Source: Actinomycetota bacterium (GTDB taxonomy: Bacteria; Actinomycetota; Acidimicrobiia; Acidimicrobiales; Ilumatobacteraceae). Taken from it: 64,000 nt of DNA. Numbering within the stretch: the first letter of the stretch is position 1; each line of letters begins with the position of its first letter. The DNA lies in NCBI GenBank assembly GCA_016870215.1, contig VGCD01000001.1:183838-247837 (forward strand). Direction: 5' to 3'. Of this stretch, positions 9,554 through 17,837 are shown one piece after another. The notes under the pieces are model-generated. The model did no database searches. It saw nothing but the letters and a program-made list of their open reading frames with translations, and was not told the origin of the DNA. The translations under genes were made by a program, and so were the position numbers.

Positions 9554-9556
9554 TTC

Positions 9557-10195
9557 GTGGCTGATGTTGACTTCTTCTTCGACCCAGTGTGTCCGTGGGC
9601 GTGGATCACCTCGCGTTGGGTCACCGAAGTCAAGACATTGCGCTCGTACGACGTGCGTTGGCGCTTCATTTCATTGAAGGTCTTGAACTCATCCATGGAT
9701 TACTCGAAGATGCCTGAGGGTTATCGCGAGGTGCATAACGCGGGCACACAGGGCCTCCGCATGGCGGCACACGCGCGCGCGGTGGACGGCAACGAAGCTT
9801 GTGGTGCCGTGTACACCATGCTCGGAATGTCCTTCCATAATCGCCAAGAGCGAGTGGGTTTCGTCACTGACCCTGTGGTGGAAAGTCGTCGATTGTTGGC
9901 TGATGCTGGTCTCCCAACTGAGTGGGCCGACCATGTGCACGACGAGTCCTACGACGCAGTCATCAAAGAAGAGACCGAGCTTGCGCTTCAACGCACCGGG
10001 AAAGACGTGGGTACGCCAATCTTGTCGTTCAATCCCGACAGCGACAAGGTATCGAGTTTCTTTGGCCCGGTCATCAGCACCATTCCGCGCGGTGATGAGG
10101 CGCTGAAGCTGTGGGACGCCATCGAGACCATTGCCACCACCAGTGGCATGGCCGAGTTGAAGCGCTCACTGCGCGCGGCGCCTTCTTTCGACTGA
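9557..10195 (+). CDS. DsbA-family oxidoreductase, Rv2466c-like, single active-site Cys
   Basis: The 212-residue thioredoxin-fold protein resembles the mycobacterial mycothiol-dependent reductase Rv2466c along its length: an N-terminal VDFFFDPVCPWAWITSRW segment, a helical insertion, then VGTPILSFN and FFGPVISTIPRGDEALKLWD. In that family the active site is CPWC; here it reads CPWA (Cys12, Ala15), so the resolving cysteine is absent and only monothiol chemistry with a small thiol such as mycothiol could work. GTG 9557 lies 3 bp after infB, so it is likely in the same operon. A cytosolic role in redox defence or xenobiotic reduction is inferred. Confidence 0.85.
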   Translation: MADVDFFFDPVCPWAWITSRWVTEVKTLRSYDVRWRFISLKVLNSSMDYSKMPEGYREVHNAGTQGLRMAAHARAVDGNEACGAVYTMLGMSFHNRQERVGFVTDPVVESRRLLADAGLPTEWADHVHDESYDAVIKEETELALQRTGKDVGTPILSFNPDSDKVSSFFGPVISTIPRGDEALKLWDAIETIATTSGMAELKRSLRAAPSFD

Positions 10196-10215
10196 GCCAC
10201 GACACGTCGCGTGCC

Positions 10216-10221
10216 TAATGT
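10216..10221 (+). promoter_or_regulatory. putative -10 box of a leaderless HDAC-like transcript
   Basis: TAATGT is followed by 7 nt and then ATG 10229, with no ribosome site. This favours ATG 10229 over GTG 10211 as the start of the next gene. Confidence 0.45.
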
Positions 10222-10228
10222 GTGGGCG

Positions 10229-11272
10229 ATGAAAGTCGTCTACACGCCGGCCCACCTCGGGCACAATCCGCTCACCGAAATCGAGAAGTCGACTGCGCAT
10301 TCGCCGTACGAACACATCGGCCGTGCCGAAAAGATCCGCGAAGTGCTCGAAGCAGATTCGTCGTTTCAATTCTTGTCACCATCAGAGTGGGGTACTGCCC
10401 CCATTGACGCAGTGCATGAGCCAGGCCTCAACAGGTTTCTCACCACCGGATGGGCCGACTACCAGCGCGACATCAGCGAGGCGCGAGAAGTGGTGCCCGA
10501 CGTGTTCTATCGTCCGGCCTTTCGTCGCGAGGCAACAGATGCTCGCGAACCGCAAAGCGTCACCGGAAAACTTGGCTGGTGGTGTTTTGAAACCACCACA
10601 CCTTTGTGCGAGGGCACGTACACCGCGGCTCGGGGCGCAGTCGACACTGCGCTCACTGCCACCAAGGTGTTGCTTGACGGCGATCGCTTTGCGTACGGAC
10701 TATGCCGCCCACCAGGTCACCACGCAACCACGTCGATGTACGGCGGCTATTGCTTCTTCAACAATGCCGCAATCGCGGCTCACCACGTGGCGACAACAAC
10801 TTCGTCGAAAGTTGTGGTGCTTGATGTCGATTATCACCACGGAAATGGCACTCAGGAAATTTTCTACGACCGCGACGATGTGATGTATGTAAGTCTGCAC
10901 GGTGACCCCACACGCGCATACCCGTACTTCACCGGACACGCGGATGAGACCGGTTCCGGCCGTGGCCTCGGAAGCAACGTGAACGTACCGTTAGCGAGGA
11001 AGACAGCAGACGATGACTATGTGGCTGCGCTGTCGACTGCCGCAGAACGCATTGCTGCATTCGGTGCTGACATGTTGATTGTGTCGCTCGGTCTCGACAC
11101 CTTTGTCACAGATCCCATCTGTGACCTTGCCATCACCACCGACGGTTTTCGACGTCAAGGCGAAGTGGTGTCACAACTTGGACTACCTACTGTCGTGTTG
11201 CAGGAGGGTGGCTACGACGTTGCTGCGCTCGGCGACAACGTTCATTCGTGGCTGATGGGTCTCAGTTCCTGA
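10229..11272 (+). CDS. histone deacetylase-family amidohydrolase (acetylpolyamine amidohydrolase-like)
   Basis: The 347-residue zinc enzyme belongs to the arginase/deacetylase fold. The catalytic His pair is in RPPGHHA (His164, His165). Zinc ligands are Asp201 and His203 in DVDYHHGNGT and Asp290 in LGLDTF. The loop GDPTRAYPYFTGHADETGSG and the GLDTFVTDPI ending are closer to bacterial acetylpolyamine amidohydrolases than to class I HDACs, so deacetylation of acetylputrescine or acetylspermidine is plausible but not proven. Start ATG 10229 fits MKVVYTPAHLGH and the TAATGT box. It converges on the LLM gene, with 5 bp between stops. Polyamine import and catabolism genes lie about 46 kb downstream. 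Confidence 0.85.
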   Translation: MKVVYTPAHLGHNPLTEIEKSTAHSPYEHIGRAEKIREVLEADSSFQFLSPSEWGTAPIDAVHEPGLNRFLTTGWADYQRDISEAREVVPDVFYRPAFRREATDAREPQSVTGKLGWWCFETTTPLCEGTYTAARGAVDTALTATKVLLDGDRFAYGLCRPPGHHATTSMYGGYCFFNNAAIAAHHVATTTSSKVVVLDVDYHHGNGTQEIFYDRDDVMYVSLHGDPTRAYPYFTGHADETGSGRGLGSNVNVPLARKTADDDYVAALSTAAERIAAFGADMLIVSLGLDTFVTDPICDLAITTDGFRRQGEVVSQLGLPTVVLQEGGYDVAALGDNVHSWLMGLSS

Positions 11273-11277
11273 CGGAG

Positions 11278-12297
11278 CTATTTGCTCTGTAGATCAGCGA
11301 GAACCTTGTTCCATCGGGCTGGGTCAGACGCGTAGGGAACATAGAAGCTGATGCGTGAGATGACATCGCCATATCGGTCGTCCAACTTCGACGCGATGTC
11401 TTCTGGCTCTGACACCACCGCAAATGCGTCCAGAATCTCGTCGGTGATGCAGTTGCCCATCTCGACCCACTTGCCTTGTTTTGACATGGAGTTGAGTTCA
11501 TCTTGCACATGACCCCACCCGTGAAGATCGAGAACAGGGCGGTAAGCCGGAGTCGAGCCATAAAAGGCAATCTGCTGACGCGTGCCGGTGGCGGCCTTCG
11601 ACATTTCCACGTCATCGGTACCGGTGACGACAAAGCCTGGACCGACGATCTCAAATCCGTCCAACGTTTTGCCCACCTTTGCCCGTCCACGTTCAAGCGC
11701 AGGAATGGTGACCTCACGCAAGTACTTCTCAGTGGTGAAGGCGTGACACATGAAGCCGTCGCACACTTCGCCCGCCACTTCTGTCATGAGCTCACCGACC
11801 CCGGCGAGGAAAATCTTCGGCGTACCATATGCAGAGATGTCGCTGGCGCTGGGGCTGAAGAACGGTGTCATCAGCGTGTGGGTGTAGAACTCGCCACGGA
11901 ACTGCAACGGCGTGCCGTTCAACCAGCAGTCCCAGATTGCACGGATGGCAAGCACCATCTCGCGCATTCGCGCCGCCGGCTTGCTCCACTCCATCGAGAA
12001 GCGCTTCGTGATGTGAGGCTTGATCTGACTTCCAAGTCCGAGAATGAAGCGTCCCTTTGAGAAAGTGTGAAGATCCCATGCGATATTCGCCAAGGTCATC
12101 GGGTTGCGCGCGAACGCGACTGCGATAGAGGTACCAAGTTCGATGTCTTGGCTATGTTCAGCAGCAAGTAGCAACGGGAAGAACGGATCATGCGATGTCT
12201 CGGCAGTCCAGAGACCTGCATAACCGGCAGCTTCGGCCCGTCTGGTTTCGTCGGCCACGAGGTGAAGATCAGGTCGAAGAGTTGCATCGACTTTCAT
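11278..12297 (-). CDS. LLM-class (F420-type) flavin oxidoreductase
   Basis: The 339-residue protein has the luciferase-like TIM barrel: RAEAAGYAGLWTAETSHDPFFPL near the N-terminus, LGTSIAVAFARNPMTLANIAWDL, and the FILGLGSQIKPHI motif common in F420-dependent actinobacterial members. The C-terminal half carries the usual GVGELMTEVAGEVCDGFMCH segment. Which cofactor (F420 or FMN) and which substrate cannot be read from sequence; members oxidise alcohols, aldehydes or reduce enones. Start ATG 12297 has AAGGGG 8 nt upstream. It lies downstream of the kinase-PAC2 pair on the same strand, 37 bp after PAC2. Confidence 0.9.
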   Translation of the reverse strand: MKVDATLRPDLHLVADETRRAEAAGYAGLWTAETSHDPFFPLLLAAEHSQDIELGTSIAVAFARNPMTLANIAWDLHTFSKGRFILGLGSQIKPHITKRFSMEWSKPAARMREMVLAIRAIWDCWLNGTPLQFRGEFYTHTLMTPFFSPSASDISAYGTPKIFLAGVGELMTEVAGEVCDGFMCHAFTTEKYLREVTIPALERGRAKVGKTLDGFEIVGPGFVVTGTDDVEMSKAATGTRQQIAFYGSTPAYRPVLDLHGWGHVQDELNSMSKQGKWVEMGNCITDEILDAFAVVSEPEDIASKLDDRYGDVISRISFYVPYASDPARWNKVLADLQSK

Positions 12298-12334
12298 GAG
12301 GTGCCCCTTTCAGGCAGAAGCGTTTTTGCTGGCG

Positions 12335-13234
12335 TCAGGTTTGATCACGAAGAAATTGCTCGACTTCTGCGGCCAACTCCTCCATGGAAGGTAGTTCACT
12401 CGGCGTGATTGGAGTGTCGTCGGCGTTTCCGGTGGAACCATGCTGAGCGTCGTACATCGACTCCATCTGATGCAGCATCGCCAGGTGCTCTTCGTTGTTG
12501 ATGATGAGCTGGTCGAGCCGCTCACATTGAATCGTGGCCTCGCGACGTAGTGGAGCAACATCGACGTTCAGCCCAGTGATGTCGCAGAGTTGTGTGAGCA
12601 GTGCCGCACTCGCCGCCGGGTACGCCATGGTTGCGATGTAGTGGGGGACTTGGGCCCACAGTCCGATGACTTCGGCCCCTCGGTCGAAAAGTGCATGCTC
12701 GATGACCGACTCGACTCCTGCAGGTACGTCGACAGTGTTCTTGGCGAAGGACAACCTGTCGGCGACGTTCGCGTCAGGCGTGGTGATGGATACACCAACC
12801 GGGCGAGTGTGCGGAGCAGCGAACGGGTACGCGCCAAGTCCGACCATGCGACGAACCCCGAGTTGTGAAGCGAGTTCCGCGACCGTGCTCGCGAAGAATT
12901 TCCAATTCGCATCGGGTTCGGGTCCGACCAACAGCAAGACGTCGGTGCCTTCTTTGTCGCGACCGACGCGCAACTCCGGTGTCACCCAATTGATGCGAGT
13001 ATTTACACCTGCTCGTAGTTCCATGACTGGTCGGCGTGCGCGATAGTCGATGAACGTGTCTGAATCGAAGGTGATGAGAATCTCTGATTCTGTTGCTTCG
13101 ACGAGCGTGTCCATCGCGGCGGCAGCGGCGCCACTCGCGTCGATCCAGCCGCTCAACATGACAATGAGTGTGGGTTCCTTGAGCGGCGGCAATTGTCCGT
13201 GGACCGTGAAAGGGAGGCCAGAATTGCCGTTCAT
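12335..13234 (-). CDS. PAC2-family protein
   Basis: The 299-residue protein matches the PAC2 (proteasome assembly chaperone 2) fold family common in actinobacteria and archaea: TLIVMLSGWIDASGAAAAAMDTL, a DTFIDYRARRPVM segment, LLVGPEPDANWKFF and GLGAYPFAAPHTRP. Bacterial members have no settled function; a chaperone-like or nucleoside-related role has been suggested by homology only. The C-terminus is acidic and rich in Met (HLAMLHQMESMYDAQHGS). Its ATG overlaps the stop of the upstream kinase gene (ATGA), which implies translational coupling and a functional pair. No proteasome genes are in the window. Confidence 0.85.
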   Translation of the reverse strand: MNGNSGLPFTVHGQLPPLKEPTLIVMLSGWIDASGAAAAAMDTLVEATESEILITFDSDTFIDYRARRPVMELRAGVNTRINWVTPELRVGRDKEGTDVLLLVGPEPDANWKFFASTVAELASQLGVRRMVGLGAYPFAAPHTRPVGVSITTPDANVADRLSFAKNTVDVPAGVESVIEHALFDRGAEVIGLWAQVPHYIATMAYPAASAALLTQLCDITGLNVDVAPLRREATIQCERLDQLIINNEEHLAMLHQMESMYDAQHGSTGNADDTPITPSELPSMEELAAEVEQFLRDQT

Positions 13235-14280
13235 TGCAACTTCTCGAGCATGGTGGTGGCGCGGATCACGGCATTGTCAACTTGAACTTTGAAGGGCTCG
13301 AGCTCTTCGGGGTCACGTTGTCCGAGCGCACCACCCAAGTATCTCGCGTACACCCCTTCGATGATGCAACCGAGTTTCCAGTATCCGTACGTGACATAGA
13401 AGTCGAAGTGAGTCATGTCGCGACCAGATTTCTCGCCGTACCGCGCTGTCAGTGCGGATCTTCCCAAGAATCCCTCGAGTGTGCACGTGGGGTTCGACCA
13501 GGCGCTGGTGTCGTCACCTGGCCCGTTCCAGTACACCATCAACATGCCGATGTCGGCGAGTGGGTCGCCGAGAGTGCAGATTTCCCAGTCGAGCACAGCG
13601 ACAACATCGCCATCATCGTTCAGCATGCAATTGTCGAGGCGATAGTCGCCATGAACAATGGTGGTTTCATGCTGCGGGGGAATGCGCTTGGATAACTCGT
13701 CATGGATGAGGTCCATGCCCGGCAAATCGCGCGTTTGTTGCGCCTTGAAGTTGGCGTACCAGCGCTTCAATTGACGTTCGATGTAGGCATCTTTGCGGGC
13801 AAGGTCGCCGAGCCCAAACTCATCTGGATCAACTGCGTGAAGCAGCACCATGTTGTCAACGAGCGATTCGCCAGCGCGACGCCGTGCAGCGGGCGTGAGG
13901 AGATTTCCCGCTGCCTCAACATCGCGGATGATGTGACCATCAACAAAGTCCATGACATAGAACGGCAACTGGTTCACAGATTCATCCGTGCAAAGCCCGA
14001 GTGCCCGAGGCACCGGCACGTTCGTTGAGTTTATTGCGCGAATCAGGCGGAACTCTCGCGCCATGTCGTGTGCACTCGCAAGACGATGGCCAAGCGGCGG
14101 TCGTCGCAGCACCAATCGACGACCGTTTGCATCCATGACTGCGAACGTGAGGTTCGAATGGCCACCGGCGATCATCGTGAAAGTAAATGGTGCTTTCACC
14201 CCGTCGATGTTTTGAACCAGCCAGTTGGACACATTCGCGCTGATGCCATTTGGCTCACTGTCGCGGTGCGCGGGGTTCAT
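13231..14280 (-). CDS. aminoglycoside-phosphotransferase-fold kinase (ACAD10-like)
   Basis: The 349-residue protein has the APH/choline-kinase fold: a nucleotide-binding lobe (TMIAGGHSNLTFAV, LVLRRPPLG), the catalytic-loop Brenner motif VHGDYRLDNCML and the metal-binding VLDWEICTLGDPLADIG. It resembles the kinase-like domain found next to acyl-CoA dehydrogenases (ACAD10/11 type), so the substrate is more likely a hydroxyacyl compound or small alcohol than an antibiotic. ATG 14280 is chosen because TATCGT lies 7 nt upstream and MNPAH begins there; ATG 14328 would overlap the divergent thioredoxin gene. It is co-translated with PAC2. Confidence 0.85.
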   Translation of the reverse strand: MNPAHRDSEPNGISANVSNWLVQNIDGVKAPFTFTMIAGGHSNLTFAVMDANGRRLVLRRPPLGHRLASAHDMAREFRLIRAINSTNVPVPRALGLCTDESVNQLPFYVMDFVDGHIIRDVEAAGNLLTPAARRRAGESLVDNMVLLHAVDPDEFGLGDLARKDAYIERQLKRWYANFKAQQTRDLPGMDLIHDELSKRIPPQHETTIVHGDYRLDNCMLNDDGDVVAVLDWEICTLGDPLADIGMLMVYWNGPGDDTSAWSNPTCTLEGFLGRSALTARYGEKSGRDMTHFDFYVTYGYWKLGCIIEGVYARYLGGALGQRDPEELEPFKVQVDNAVIRATTMLEKLQ

Positions 14281-14287
14281 CGACTGC

Positions 14288-14303
14288 ACGATACCGGTAC
14301 GCT
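14288..14303. promoter_or_regulatory. bidirectional leaderless promoter between kinase and thioredoxin genes
   Basis: The 31-bp space between the two start codons holds TATCGT on the minus strand (14293-14288, 7 nt from the kinase ATG) and TACGCT on the plus strand (14298-14303, 8 nt from the thioredoxin ATG). Each -35 region must lie inside the opposite gene. Confidence 0.5.
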
Positions 14304-14311
14304 TTGTTGTC

Positions 14312-15016
14312 ATGGCAGTCGACGTCACCGATCAGACATTCCAGCAAGAAGTCATCGACAGATCACACTCTGTGCCTGTCATTGTCGATTTGTGGGCTCC
14401 GTGGTGTGGCCCATGCAAAACCCTCGGGCCAATCCTTGAACGAGCCACTGATGCCACGAACGGTCAGGTGGTTCTGGCCAAAGTCAATGTCGATGATAAC
14501 CCACAAGTTTCCGGTGCATTTCGTGTGCAGTCAATTCCAGCGGTGTACATCATGAAAGATGGCGCGGTTGTCGATGGGTTCGTCGGTGCTCAACCCGAGC
14601 ACGTCATTCAACAACTTGTGCAGTCGTTGTTGCCCAACCCCGAAGACCAAAAAGTGCAAGCGCTCATTGCGGCTGGCACAGAAGAAAGTTTGCGCGATGC
14701 GGTCGCATTGGCGCCAGGAAATGAAGACGCCATCTGTTCTTTGGCGGAGTTTCTCGTACGCAAGGGGAACTCCGAGGAAGCACTTCAGTTGTTGGCTCGC
14801 TTGCCTGAAACCGATCGGGTACGACACATTGCTGCCGCCGCCCGCTTGGCACAAAACCCCATCGACAACTTCGACTCTGAGTTGACCGCATTGCTTGACC
14901 ATGTGAAAGCTGACGAGGTCAAGCGCCAAGAGTTCCTCGACATTCTCGAGACCATGGGGCCAGACGACCCCCGCACCGCAAAGTACCGAAAGTTGCTGAC
15001 AGCTCGACTCTTCTGA
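14312..15016 (+). CDS. thioredoxin-domain protein with helical C-terminal tail (CnoX/YbbN-like)
   Basis: The 234-residue cytosolic protein has a thioredoxin domain with WCGPCK (Cys32, Cys35), the cis-proline region VQSIPAVYIMKDG, and a C-terminal half of TPR-like helices (DAICSLAEFLVRKGNSEEALQLLARLPE). That arrangement is shared with CnoX/YbbN, a chaperedoxin that protects and hands clients to GroEL/DnaK in E. coli. Unlike E. coli CnoX, both active-site Cys are present, so it can do redox chemistry. The start ATG follows TACGCT by 8 nt without a ribosome site. It is divergent from the kinase-PAC2 pair. Confidence 0.92.
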   Translation: MAVDVTDQTFQQEVIDRSHSVPVIVDLWAPWCGPCKTLGPILERATDATNGQVVLAKVNVDDNPQVSGAFRVQSIPAVYIMKDGAVVDGFVGAQPEHVIQQLVQSLLPNPEDQKVQALIAAGTEESLRDAVALAPGNEDAICSLAEFLVRKGNSEEALQLLARLPETDRVRHIAAAARLAQNPIDNFDSELTALLDHVKADEVKRQEFLDILETMGPDDPRTAKYRKLLTARLF

Positions 15017-15056
15017 CGTCACGACGCGGTGATGTCAAGCCGCACACATCGCAGAT

Positions 15057-15818
15057 GTGCAGGAGTTGCAAGACAAGCTGAATCGGTGGTTTCTTGAGTC
15101 GCGACGGTGGATCGCGTGGGTCGGACTCTCTCGAATTGTTGGTGCAGCGGTGGCAGTGGTGGCCGGGACAATTGTCCTCGTTCTCTTTCTGCGGGTGCCG
15201 GCACCGCCTGTTGAAACTGCATTACCTCGCGCAGGCGTCAGCACAACTGCGAGTGCCGTCGATGTCAATTCGGCGTCAGCGAGCACCGTCAAACTGCAAC
15301 CACCAACATCGGTGGCAGTACATGTGGTCGGAGCGGTGCAACGTCCTGGCGTGTACGTGCTGTCATTTGGTGCGCGTGCCATCGATGCGCTGCGACAAGC
15401 AGGTGGCCCAACAACATCGGCCGACACGTCGGCTGTGAACTTGGCAAGTGTTGTGAAAGATGGAGACCAGTTGTACATACCGCCGCGGCGCACGTCATCG
15501 TCAGCATCGACACCGCCACGCAGAATTCCTGTCATGGCACCGCGAACCCGAGTCACGCTCACAACTCCGACATCAGTGGTTATCAGTCCACAAGAAAGTG
15601 TGTCGACCGCACAAGGGGCGCAAGGTGGCATGGTCAGTCTGTCGACAGCAACGGAGAAGGAACTTGAAGAGTTACCAGGGGTAGGGCCAGCAACGGCTGC
15701 TGCGATTGTTGCTCATCGGCGAATACATGGACCATTTCGTCGCGTGGAAGATCTACTCAATGTGAAAGGCATCGGAGAGACGAAACTCGCGGCGATGCGC
15801 TCACGCATCGTGCCGTGA
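15057..15818 (+). CDS. comEA: ComEA-like DNA-binding competence protein
   Basis: The 253-residue protein has an N-terminal membrane anchor (residues ~25-47, IVGAAVAVVAGTIVLVLFL), a Ser/Thr-rich spacer, an SLBB domain (VAVHVVGAVQRPGVYVLSFG) and a C-terminal helix-hairpin-helix pair (LEELPGVGPATAAAIVAHR, DLLNVKGIGETKLAAM). This is the ComEA architecture for binding incoming DNA outside the membrane during transformation. GTG 15057 is used; no ribosome site or -10 box is obvious, and the start falls within the small palindrome CACATC-GCA-GATGTG (15045-15059). comEC lies 510 bp downstream but is separated by a gene on the other strand. Confidence 0.9.
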   Translation: MQELQDKLNRWFLESRRWIAWVGLSRIVGAAVAVVAGTIVLVLFLRVPAPPVETALPRAGVSTTASAVDVNSASASTVKLQPPTSVAVHVVGAVQRPGVYVLSFGARAIDALRQAGGPTTSADTSAVNLASVVKDGDQLYIPPRRTSSSASTPPRRIPVMAPRTRVTLTTPTSVVISPQESVSTAQGAQGGMVSLSTATEKELEELPGVGPATAAAIVAHRRIHGPFRRVEDLLNVKGIGETKLAAMRSRIVP

Positions 15819-15823
15819 AAAAC

Positions 15824-16330
15824 TCAGAGTGCGCCGAGCATGAATGCAGCGAGCGCAAGAGCAAACACGGCGCCAACCACCATGCCTGCTGCAACCGGCC
15901 AGTACTGACCAGCCCATTCTTTCCACCCCACGAGAGGGCGTTTTGCGACTCGCATCGATGCAATGGCGCCAATCACGAGCCATGTGGCGAGGCTCAACAC
16001 CACCGCAGCGATGATGCGACCAGAGTCAGTCTCCGCAGGTACACCGAACACTGGAAGCGCGGGAAGTGCGATGAGCGCAAACACGAACGCAATAGTTGAC
16101 CCGTTGTCGCTACCCAACAACACTCGCGCGACAAGACCAAGCAGCAGCAAGGCGGCAGGAATCGACGCGCCGACGAGAGCCCCTTTGCGCATCACCGATC
16201 GGCGCGTGGATGTCATCCCGTGAGGAAGTTCGATCTCGGTCACTGAGCGAGGAGTGAAACGCGCTGCTCCGATAGCAGCAGGACGCGCGGCGCGATCGCG
16301 CGGAGAACTCGAGCGCACATCGTCAGGCAT
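15824..16330 (-). CDS. small multipass membrane protein of unknown function
   Basis: The 168-residue product has a polar, Arg-rich N-terminal region of about 50 residues followed by four hydrophobic segments (VGASIPAALLLLGLVARVLL, STIAFVFALIALPALPVFGV, IIAAVVLSLATWLVIGAIA, VAAGMVVGAVFALALAAFML). I do not recognise the family. It is transcribed against comEA and comEC and sits between them. The start at 16330 is supported by TACCAT 6 nt upstream on the minus strand; ATG 16216 would give a shorter protein without the polar head. A role in DNA uptake is possible from position alone. Confidence 0.6.
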   Translation of the reverse strand: MPDDVRSSSPRDRAARPAAIGAARFTPRSVTEIELPHGMTSTRRSVMRKGALVGASIPAALLLLGLVARVLLGSDNGSTIAFVFALIALPALPVFGVPAETDSGRIIAAVVLSLATWLVIGAIASMRVAKRPLVGWKEWAGQYWPVAAGMVVGAVFALALAAFMLGAL

Positions 16331-17837
16331 GCCTCGATGGTACGAGACCACCGCTCACCGTCAGCGCCACCGCCGGTTGTTCTGGCCAATGCTGTTGTTT
16401 GTCGTCTGGATTGCGCTTCGTGCCGGAGGTCATGTGCCTACCGTTTCAGCTATTCCTCGGTCGGTGGTGTCGGGCCTCATCGTCGTTGTTGTACTGCTCA
16501 TCCACCATCGCACAGTTGTGTGCGTAGTCATGGTCCTCGGCGCATTCATTCTCGGTGCGAACGCATGGAATGGTGGAACGTCGCCTGAAATCGGACAATG
16601 CGATGGACTCATTCGGCTCATTGATGATCCGGTGATGTCGGCGAATGGCACGCGAGCAACCGTTGAACGGGGCGGTCTTCGATACCAGGTGACTGCATAC
16701 GGTCGGGCAGGAGGAGCGCTTGCACGACTGGGTGCCGGAGATGCGGTGAGAGTGAGCGCGCGCTGCTCGCCGTTGTCGCTGGCCAGTGCCGCATACTTTC
16801 GTCCGCGCCATGTGATGGGTCGAATGACGATCAGCACCATTGGAGACAAAGTTGATGCCGGCTCGGCTCTCTCGCGTTCGGCACGTTGGGTTCGTGCGCG
16901 CGTTGACCTCGGTGCCCGCACGATGGGCGACGAAGAACGCTCACTGTTCACCGGCCTCGTCATTGGCGATGACTCACGCCAGCCACGCTCGATGATTACT
17001 GCTTTCAGAGCCAGCGGCCTCGGTCACTTGTGCGCCGTGAGTGGTCAGAACGTGGCGTATGTGTTGGTGGCATTCGGAGTCGTTCTTCGACGGCTGCGAC
17101 CCACGGCACGTCTGGCGGCCACTGTGCTGGTGGTGGGTTGGTTTGTGGTTGTGACGCGTATCGAAGCATCGGTTGTGCGTGCAGGGGCGATGGCAATCGC
17201 TGCAGCGTGGAATTTCCATCGAGGTCGCCAACGGGCGGCGGTAGATGTGCTCGCAATCAGCTCTCTCGTCGCACTCTTCATTGACCCGATGCTTGCGTGG
17301 AGTGTCGGCTTCTTGCTTTCCGTTACCGCATCACTCGGATTGGTCACATTGTCTCGGCCGCTCGGGCGCGTCATCACACCGACGTGGCTGGCAACCGTGC
17401 TGGCGCCTGCATTGGCCGCACAGATTGCGACCGCGCCAATAGCGCTCACGACGTTTGGCCAACTTCCAGTGATTGCACTCGCAGCAAATTGTGTGGCAAC
17501 GCCACTTGCCGGTGTTGTCATGCTCGTAGGACTGCCGTTGGCGATGATTGCAGCACACCTTCCTGATCTGTTAGCGGCGACTGTGATGGCGCCACTGGAA
17601 GCAATGGTGCGAATCGTGTGGTGGACGGCGACATTGGCGGAGCAAGTGTCACCACGCGGTAGATGGAATCTATTCGCATGGGCGATAGTTGCCCTCGTCG
17701 CTGCTTATCGCGTAAGCCACAGCGCGCAAGCATCAGATGCAAGAGACAGGGTTGTGGCAACCTATGGGAATGGGCGTCTTTCTGGTCACCGGCGAAGTTG
17801 CACTCGTCGGTCGGGAGGTGAGCCGCCTCGTCGATGA
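16329..17837 (+). CDS. comEC: ComEC/Rec2-type DNA channel, no metallo-beta-lactamase domain
   Basis: The 502-residue membrane protein carries the N-terminal DUF4131-like soluble region (residues ~60-150) and the Competence domain, recognised by FTGLVIGDDS, FRASGLGHLCAVSGQNVAYV and the later helices (WSVGFLLSVTASLGLVTLSRP, LPVIALAANCVATPLAGVVML). It should form the inner-membrane channel for transforming DNA. Full-length ComEC proteins often add a metallo-beta-lactamase domain of some 250 residues that may degrade the non-entering strand; it is missing, and the tail instead runs about 75 nt into holA. ATG 16329 and the divergent gene's ATG share the palindrome GCATGC; ATG 16389 is an alternative start. 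Confidence 0.85.
   Translation: MPRWYETTAHRQRHRRLFWPMLLFVVWIALRAGGHVPTVSAIPRSVVSGLIVVVVLLIHHRTVVCVVMVLGAFILGANAWNGGTSPEIGQCDGLIRLIDDPVMSANGTRATVERGGLRYQVTAYGRAGGALARLGAGDAVRVSARCSPLSLASAAYFRPRHVMGRMTISTIGDKVDAGSALSRSARWVRARVDLGARTMGDEERSLFTGLVIGDDSRQPRSMITAFRASGLGHLCAVSGQNVAYVLVAFGVVLRRLRPTARLAATVLVVGWFVVVTRIEASVVRAGAMAIAAAWNFHRGRQRAAVDVLAISSLVALFIDPMLAWSVGFLLSVTASLGLVTLSRPLGRVITPTWLATVLAPALAAQIATAPIALTTFGQLPVIALAANCVATPLAGVVMLVGLPLAMIAAHLPDLLAATVMAPLEAMVRIVWWTATLAEQVSPRGRWNLFAWAIVALVAAYRVSHSAQASDARDRVVATYGNGRLSGHRRSCTRRSGGEPPRR

Noticed and set aside
17764-17837. comEC end overlapping holA as a frameshifted hydrolase domain
   Set aside because: The other frame clearly encodes HolA from its first residues, so nothing of an MBL domain is hidden there.
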